From CAZGAH01 sp964523295 (lineage in GTDB: Bacteria; Desulfobacterota; Desulfovibrionia; Desulfovibrionales; Desulfovibrionaceae), in assembly GCA_964523295.1 (NCBI GenBank), contig CAZGAH010000120.1:1-10224 (forward strand): a stretch of 10,224 nt of DNA, written 5' to 3'. The notes beneath the pieces were generated by a model. That model was not told the origin of the DNA and did no database searches. It was given only the letters and a program-made list of their open reading frames with translations. Positions 7,103-10,224 of the stretch are shown here, piece after piece (position 1 is the stretch's first letter; every line of letters begins with the position of its first letter). A program made the translations under genes and the position numbers.

Positions 7103-9163
7103 TCAGCTCTCTTCGCGTTTGCTCTCGGCGATGACCTTTTCGGCCACCGGCGGGGGCGCCTCTTCGTAATGGTCGAATTCCATGACAAAGGTGCCCTGAC
7201 CGCCGGTCATGGAGCGCAGGTCCGGTGCGTAGCGCAGGACTTCGCTCATGGGCACGTGGGCCTTGATTTCCGTGATCCCGGACTGCGAGTCCGAACCGAG
7301 CACCTTGCCACGACGGCTGGAAAGGTCGCCGATGACATCGCCCATGTGCTCGTCCGGTATGGTCACGGTCAGCATGACGATCGGTTCGAGCAGAATGGGC
7401 TTGCACAACTCCATGGCCTTCTTGAAGGCCAGCGATCCTGCTATCTTGAAGGCCATTTCCGAGGAATCCACGGTATGGTACGATCCATCATATACGGCCG
7501 CCCGGAAATCGACCACCGGGCACCCGGCCAGATAGCCGCGCAGGGATGACTCCTGGATGCCCTTGTCCACGGCCGGAATATACTGCCTGGGAATGACGCC
7601 GCCGACGATTTCGTCCGCGAATACGTAACCCGATCCGCGGGGCAGAGGCTCCATGCGGACCCAGCAGTCGCCGAACTGACCGCGGCCGCCGGTCTGCTTC
7701 TTGTGCCGGCCCTGGACCTCGGCCTTGCCCTTGATGGTTTCGCGATACGGCACCTTGGGCGATTTGAGCAGGATGTCGACCTTGTACCGCCGTTTGGCTC
7801 GCTCCACTGCGGTCTCGATGTGCAGCTGCCCCATGCCCGAGAGCAGGATGTCCGAGGACTCGCCGTCGCGCGAGAGCTTGAGCGTGATGTCCTCTTCCAA
7901 CAGCTTGTTGACCGAGGAATAGACCTTGTCCTCGTCGCCCTTTTCCTTGGGGGCCAGGGCATAGGAGATGAGCGTCGGCGGCAGCTTGGGCGGCGCGAGC
8001 GTAAACGATGCCTTCTCCGCGCACAGGGTGTCCCCGGTCGAGGTGTTTTTGAGCTTGGCCACGGCCACGATGGCGCCCGGTCCCTGCGGCTCCTTGGTCG
8101 GATTCTGGGTCTTGCCGGTCATGAACAGCAACTGCCCGATGCGCTCGGTCTCCCCCTTGCTGCTGTTGAGGTAGCTGGAATCCGCGTTCAACGTGCCGCT
8201 GAGCACGCGCAGCAGGCTCAGCTGCCCGGCGAAGGGGTCGGCGATGGTCTTGAAAACGAAGCAGGACACCGGGGCGTCCGGCAGGGGGCGCCGTTCGGCT
8301 TCGTCGGCTCCCTTCCAGGCCGGGCGCTCGGTCGGATCCGGAAACAGCTCCTGGATGGCATCCAGCAGCTGCGCCCCGCCCTTGTTTTCCAGGGCCGCGC
8401 CGCAGCAGACCGGAGCGACCGCGCAGGACAGGACGCCCTTGCGCAGACCGGCGCGCATCTCCTCGGCACTGAGTTCGCCCTGATCGAGATATTTCTCCAT
8501 CAACTCTTCGTCGGTCTCGGCGACGTTCTCCACCGCGGCTTCGCGCAGACTGTGCATCCGCTCCTGGAGATCGGCCGGAAGCTCGCCTTTTTTCGTCTTG
8601 CCGTCGGCCTCGAAAAGCAGGGCCGTGTCATTGAGCACGTCGCCCAGGCCTTTGAAATCGGTCTGCTGGCCAAGCGGCAGATACAGCGGAACGGGCTTGA
8701 TGCCCAGAATCGCGCTCAGCCCGTTGTAAGCCAGGTCGAAATCGGCCCTGTCCCGGTCGATCTTGTTGATGAACACAATCACCGGCAGGCCTGCCGCGCG
8801 CACGTGGCCCCAGAGTTTCTTCGTCAAAGGCCGCACCCCGTCAACTGCGTCGATGGTGAACACCACGCCGTCAACAGCCTGCAGCAGATAATCGATATCA
8901 CCGTTGAAATTGCCGTCGCCAGGGATATCCACCAGAAAATGGGTGTTCTTATTCCATGAGTATTGCGCAAAGCCGGGCTGAACGCTGCCGTGACGTTTGA
9001 TTTCTTCCGGCTCGTAATCGAGGACCGTGGTCCCCTCTTCGGACTTGCCCAGACGGTTGATGACGCCAGTCTGGAACAGAAGCATCTCCGCCAGCGAGGT
9101 CTTGCCGCACCCTCCGGTGCCCACGATTGCATAGGTTCGTTGCGTATCCAGCGCTTTTGCCAT
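7103..9163 (-). CDS. elongation factor G (FusA-like paralogue)
   Basis: This 686-residue protein has the full EF-G domain series: a GTPase domain (about 10-285), then II, III, IV and V. The P-loop is GTGGCGKT (15-22) and the base-recognition motif is NKID (133-136). Domain II starts near VSCFVFKTIADPFAG. Domain III has GMGQLHIE (443-450). Domain IV has HKKQTGGRGQFGD (487-499) and the tip region YDGSYHTVDSSEMAFK. Domain V has TIPDEHMGDVIGDLSSRRG. The GTPase domain departs from housekeeping EF-G: DTPGH is DIPGD (79-83), the usual AHIDAGKTT is GTGGCGKTS, and the switch I motif RGITI reads RHGSV (57-61). It therefore resembles the EF-G-like/EF-G2 group rather than the str-operon enzyme, and no rps or tuf genes lie beside it. 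Its job (translocation under special conditions, recycling or ribosome rescue) cannot be decided from sequence. The ATG at 9163 is chosen because AAGGGAG precedes it by 6 nt and the G domain starts at once; the frame stays open to 9235 but upstream residues look non-native. Confidence 0.9.
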   Translation of the reverse strand: MAKALDTQRTYAIVGTGGCGKTSLAEMLLFQTGVINRLGKSEEGTTVLDYEPEEIKRHGSVQPGFAQYSWNKNTHFLVDIPGDGNFNGDIDYLLQAVDGVVFTIDAVDGVRPLTKKLWGHVRAAGLPVIVFINKIDRDRADFDLAYNGLSAILGIKPVPLYLPLGQQTDFKGLGDVLNDTALLFEADGKTKKGELPADLQERMHSLREAAVENVAETDEELMEKYLDQGELSAEEMRAGLRKGVLSCAVAPVCCGAALENKGGAQLLDAIQELFPDPTERPAWKGADEAERRPLPDAPVSCFVFKTIADPFAGQLSLLRVLSGTLNADSSYLNSSKGETERIGQLLFMTGKTQNPTKEPQGPGAIVAVAKLKNTSTGDTLCAEKASFTLAPPKLPPTLISYALAPKEKGDEDKVYSSVNKLLEEDITLKLSRDGESSDILLSGMGQLHIETAVERAKRRYKVDILLKSPKVPYRETIKGKAEVQGRHKKQTGGRGQFGDCWVRMEPLPRGSGYVFADEIVGGVIPRQYIPAVDKGIQESSLRGYLAGCPVVDFRAAVYDGSYHTVDSSEMAFKIAGSLAFKKAMELCKPILLEPIVMLTVTIPDEHMGDVIGDLSSRRGKVLGSDSQSGITEIKAHVPMSEVLRYAPDLRSMTGGQGTFVMEFDHYEEAPPPVAEKVIAESKREES

Positions 9164-9200
9164 GTACCTCTCCCTTGGCTGCTCTCGTATCCGGTTGCTC

Positions 9201-9216
9201 CCCCTGTGCTCAGGGG
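9201..9216 (-). other. small hairpin in the leader of the EF-G-like gene
   Basis: CCCCTG-TGCT-CAGGGG forms a perfect 6-bp stem with a 4-nt loop. It lies about 38 nt before the start codon, inside the leader predicted from the promoter at 9277-9304. It leaves the ribosome site free and may be structural only. Confidence 0.3.
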
Positions 9217-9276
9217 TACGTGAACACTCTGACAAACCGGCGCCTTGCCGGCGTCATCGAATAGCAATCCGTGAAA

Positions 9277-9304
9277 CTTATGAAGAGCGGAAGAAAGATG
9301 TCAA
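9277..9304 (-). promoter_or_regulatory. candidate sigma70 promoter of the EF-G-like gene
   Basis: On the minus strand a perfect -35 box TTGACA (9304-9299) is followed after 16 bp by CATAAG (9282-9277), which matches TATAAT at four positions. The predicted start near 9270 gives a leader of about 107 nt that includes the 9201-9216 hairpin. This is the best promoter match in the window. Confidence 0.5.
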
Positions 9305-9532
9305 GCCTTATCTGAGCCCACGCCAGGGTCTTGCCATAGAGACAACGCAACGCCCGGAAAACGAACGACTCCGGCACCCATGAAATTCCATAACCGCGCG
9401 TCGGCGACACCAACCCCGCGCCAGGCGCCCCGCAAGCGCGAAAAGGCCTGAGCGCGCTGGAGGCCCTGCAAGCGGTGGCCCTGACCGGGTTCCATGGCAG
9501 GTCGATGATTGTCAGAAACATTCCGAAAATGG

Positions 9533-9561
9533 TTGACAGAAAGCGTGCAAAACAATATCGA
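9533..9561 (+). promoter_or_regulatory. weak promoter candidate with perfect -35 box
   Basis: TTGACA at 9533-9538 is a perfect -35 box. After 17 bp comes TATCGA (9556-9561), which matches only three positions of TATAAT. If used, it would start transcription near 9568, just in front of the Fur-box-like site, and would read toward the exported-protein gene with a leader of about 300 nt. Confidence 0.22.
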
Positions 9562-9574
9562 CTTGCAAAATTAA

Positions 9575-9589
9575 TGACAATGATTCGCA
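9575..9589. promoter_or_regulatory. Fur-box-like sequence
   Basis: TGACAATGATTCGCA matches the 7-1-7 Fur core (TGATAATNATTATCA) at 11 of its 14 defined positions, with the AAT-N-ATT centre intact. The surrounding DNA is AT-rich, as usual at promoters. It lies just downstream of the weak promoter at 9533-9561, where a repressor could act. A single match of this quality can arise by chance, and no iron-uptake gene is visible in the window. Confidence 0.3.
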
Positions 9590-9722
9590 GAAAAAATTTT
9601 ACTGCCATTATATAGTATAAGCCTATGATATGCACTGTATCACGCCAATTACGGTGCGCCAAGGCGAACAGGCGACATAATGAGGGCTTTGGCGGGGGCG
9701 TGGGTGAAGGGAAGGCGCGAAT

Positions 9723-9747
9723 GGGATGGGGGGGAGGGTGTACGGGG
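9723..9747 (+). other. G-quadruplex-forming motif
   Basis: Four G-runs, GGG (9723-9725), G7 (9728-9734), GGG (9736-9738) and GGGG (9744-9747), are separated by loops of 2, 1 and 5 nt. This satisfies the usual G3+N1-7 rule for intramolecular quadruplexes. More G-runs flank it (9690-9776). It is about 120 bp before the start of the plus-strand exported-protein gene and would lie in the RNA if transcription starts upstream. Confidence 0.55.
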
Positions 9748-9869
9748 TGTAGAGGTGGGGTGAACGAGGGGGTTCATGCTGTGTGCAAATGGCGTAACAA
9801 TACATTCACGATGCCGGTTGAAATTTGAGATATGAGTTTGGGTAACAGTAACCGTATTCGGGCAGGGCT

Positions 9870-10224
9870 ATGAGCGGAGCGCTGGTGAAGAAGGTTCTCG
9901 GGGTGGTGTTGGTCGTCGTGGCGGTTCTGGGGTGTCTGGCCGGGGCCTTTGCCCAGGGAGGGAAGTCAGGAGCCGGGGCGAAGAACGGGAACACAGCCGC
10001 AGGTGCGCAGGCTGGCGCCTCCGCGGTCTTCGAGCAGCGCTATGTGATCGGGTGGCCGCGCGTGGTGTTGGCCTGGCCGGGGTTTCAGGCTCGGGCGGGC
10101 GAGGGGCGCGTGGTGTTGACCAAGGGCGGGAGCGGACGCTTTCAGTCCGGCGTGCTCCTGTTCAATGGTCGCAACCTCAAAATCCACGACTTTCTCCGCA
10201 GTGACGCGCAGACGCTTGAAGTGC
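9870..10224 (+). CDS. exported protein of unknown function, 3' truncated
   Basis: An ATG at 9870 opens a frame that runs off the window edge after 118 codons. Residues 1-29 form a clear Sec signal peptide: a basic start (MSGALVKK), a hydrophobic core (VLGVVLVVVAVLGCLAGAF) and a likely type I cleavage site after AFA. The VLGC within the core resembles a lipobox only weakly. A low-complexity Gly/Ala/Lys/Asn linker (about 30-52) follows, and then the start of a folded domain (FEQRYVIGWPRVVLAWPGFQAR...). Two similar short strands, PRVVLAWPG and GRVVLTKGG, may be part of a beta-rich domain. I do not recognise the family. A TAA three codons plus upstream (9849-9851) closes the frame, so 9870 is the first possible ATG. 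The ribosome site is poor (AGGG about 3 nt before the ATG). The protein is probably periplasmic. Confidence 0.7.
   Translation, partial: MSGALVKKVLGVVLVVVAVLGCLAGAFAQGGKSGAGAKNGNTAAGAQAGASAVFEQRYVIGWPRVVLAWPGFQARAGEGRVVLTKGGSGRFQSGVLLFNGRNLKIHDFLRSDAQTLEV

Larger units (their letters stand above)
9305..9869. other. long intergenic region without a convincing gene
   Basis: About 565 bp separate the promoter of the EF-G-like gene from the start of the divergent exported-protein gene. Three zones differ in composition. Positions 9305-9520 are GC-rich and show no recognisable coding signal. Positions 9530-9630 are AT-rich with promoter-like and Fur-box-like sequences. Positions 9680-9776 are extremely G-rich on the plus strand. 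Short open frames on both strands lack ribosome sites and family features. A small RNA, a long leader or the remains of a decayed gene are all possible. Confidence 0.5.

Noticed and set aside
6820..7406. Minus-strand frames spanning the gap between the EF-G-like gene and plsC.
   Set aside because: They run out of frame through the end of the EF-G-like gene and the terminator-like hairpin, with no family features.
7703..8959. A 418-codon open frame on the plus strand opposite the EF-G-like gene.
   Set aside because: It is antisense to conserved EF-G domains, with composition typical of a shadow frame.
9164..9235. A 24-residue N-terminal extension of the EF-G-like protein.
   Set aside because: The ATG at 9163 has a good ribosome site and leads straight into the G domain. 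The upstream codons cross the leader hairpin and encode an Arg-rich stretch unlike EF-G.
9210..9662. A 150-codon minus-strand frame and shorter nested ones in the intergenic region.
   Set aside because: There is no ribosome site or recognisable family, and the frame crosses the proposed promoter of the EF-G-like gene and the AT-rich island. Mixed composition suggests chance openness.
9625..9828. A 67-codon plus-strand frame through the G-rich tract.
   Set aside because: The Gly/Arg/Trp composition is a direct result of the G-runs, and there is no ribosome site before the ATG.
1..10224. A defence system, CRISPR array or mobile-element island.
   Set aside because: No direct repeats with regular spacing, transposase, integrase, toxin-antitoxin pair or effector gene was seen. 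The genes are ordinary chromosomal families.

Overview
The window looks like part of a GC-rich bacterial chromosome. The gene content and protein style suggest a Desulfovibrio-type deltaproteobacterium (Desulfovibrionales/Desulfobacterota): an RNase J, an EF-G-like paralogue and a large cytosolic PAS/GAF hybrid kinase. This placement is an inference from recognised families, not from a marker gene. No rRNA, tRNA, insertion sequence, CRISPR array or phage gene was seen.

Layout. Positions 2-274 (+) hold the 3' end of an SRAP (YedK/HMCES-like) DNA-crosslink protein. It converges on a long minus-strand block. Reading that block in its own direction (right to left), the genes are: an EF-G-like translational GTPase (9163-7103), a terminator-like hairpin, plsC acyltransferase (6862-6143), RNase J (6146-4488, overlapping plsC by ATGA), a fumarylacetoacetate-hydrolase-family enzyme (4353-3544), and a soluble hybrid histidine kinase/response regulator (3396-307). 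Sigma70-like promoters can be proposed for the EF-G-like gene, plsC-rnj and the kinase. About 0.7 kb of non-coding DNA (9164-9869) separates the EF-G-like gene from a divergent, 3'-truncated gene for an exported protein (9870-end, +). This gap contains an AT-rich stretch with a Fur-box-like sequence and then a strongly G-rich stretch with a G-quadruplex motif.

How the genes relate. plsC and rnj are translationally coupled and probably co-transcribed, but they serve different processes (phospholipid synthesis and RNA processing/decay). The FAH-family gene and the kinase follow on the same strand after gaps of about 135 bp each, so they may be separate units. The kinase has its phosphoacceptor receiver fused on and no partner regulator beside it. 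No new multi-gene system could be supported. The points most worth a second look are the altered GTPase motifs of the EF-G-like protein and the unusual intergenic region in front of the exported protein.
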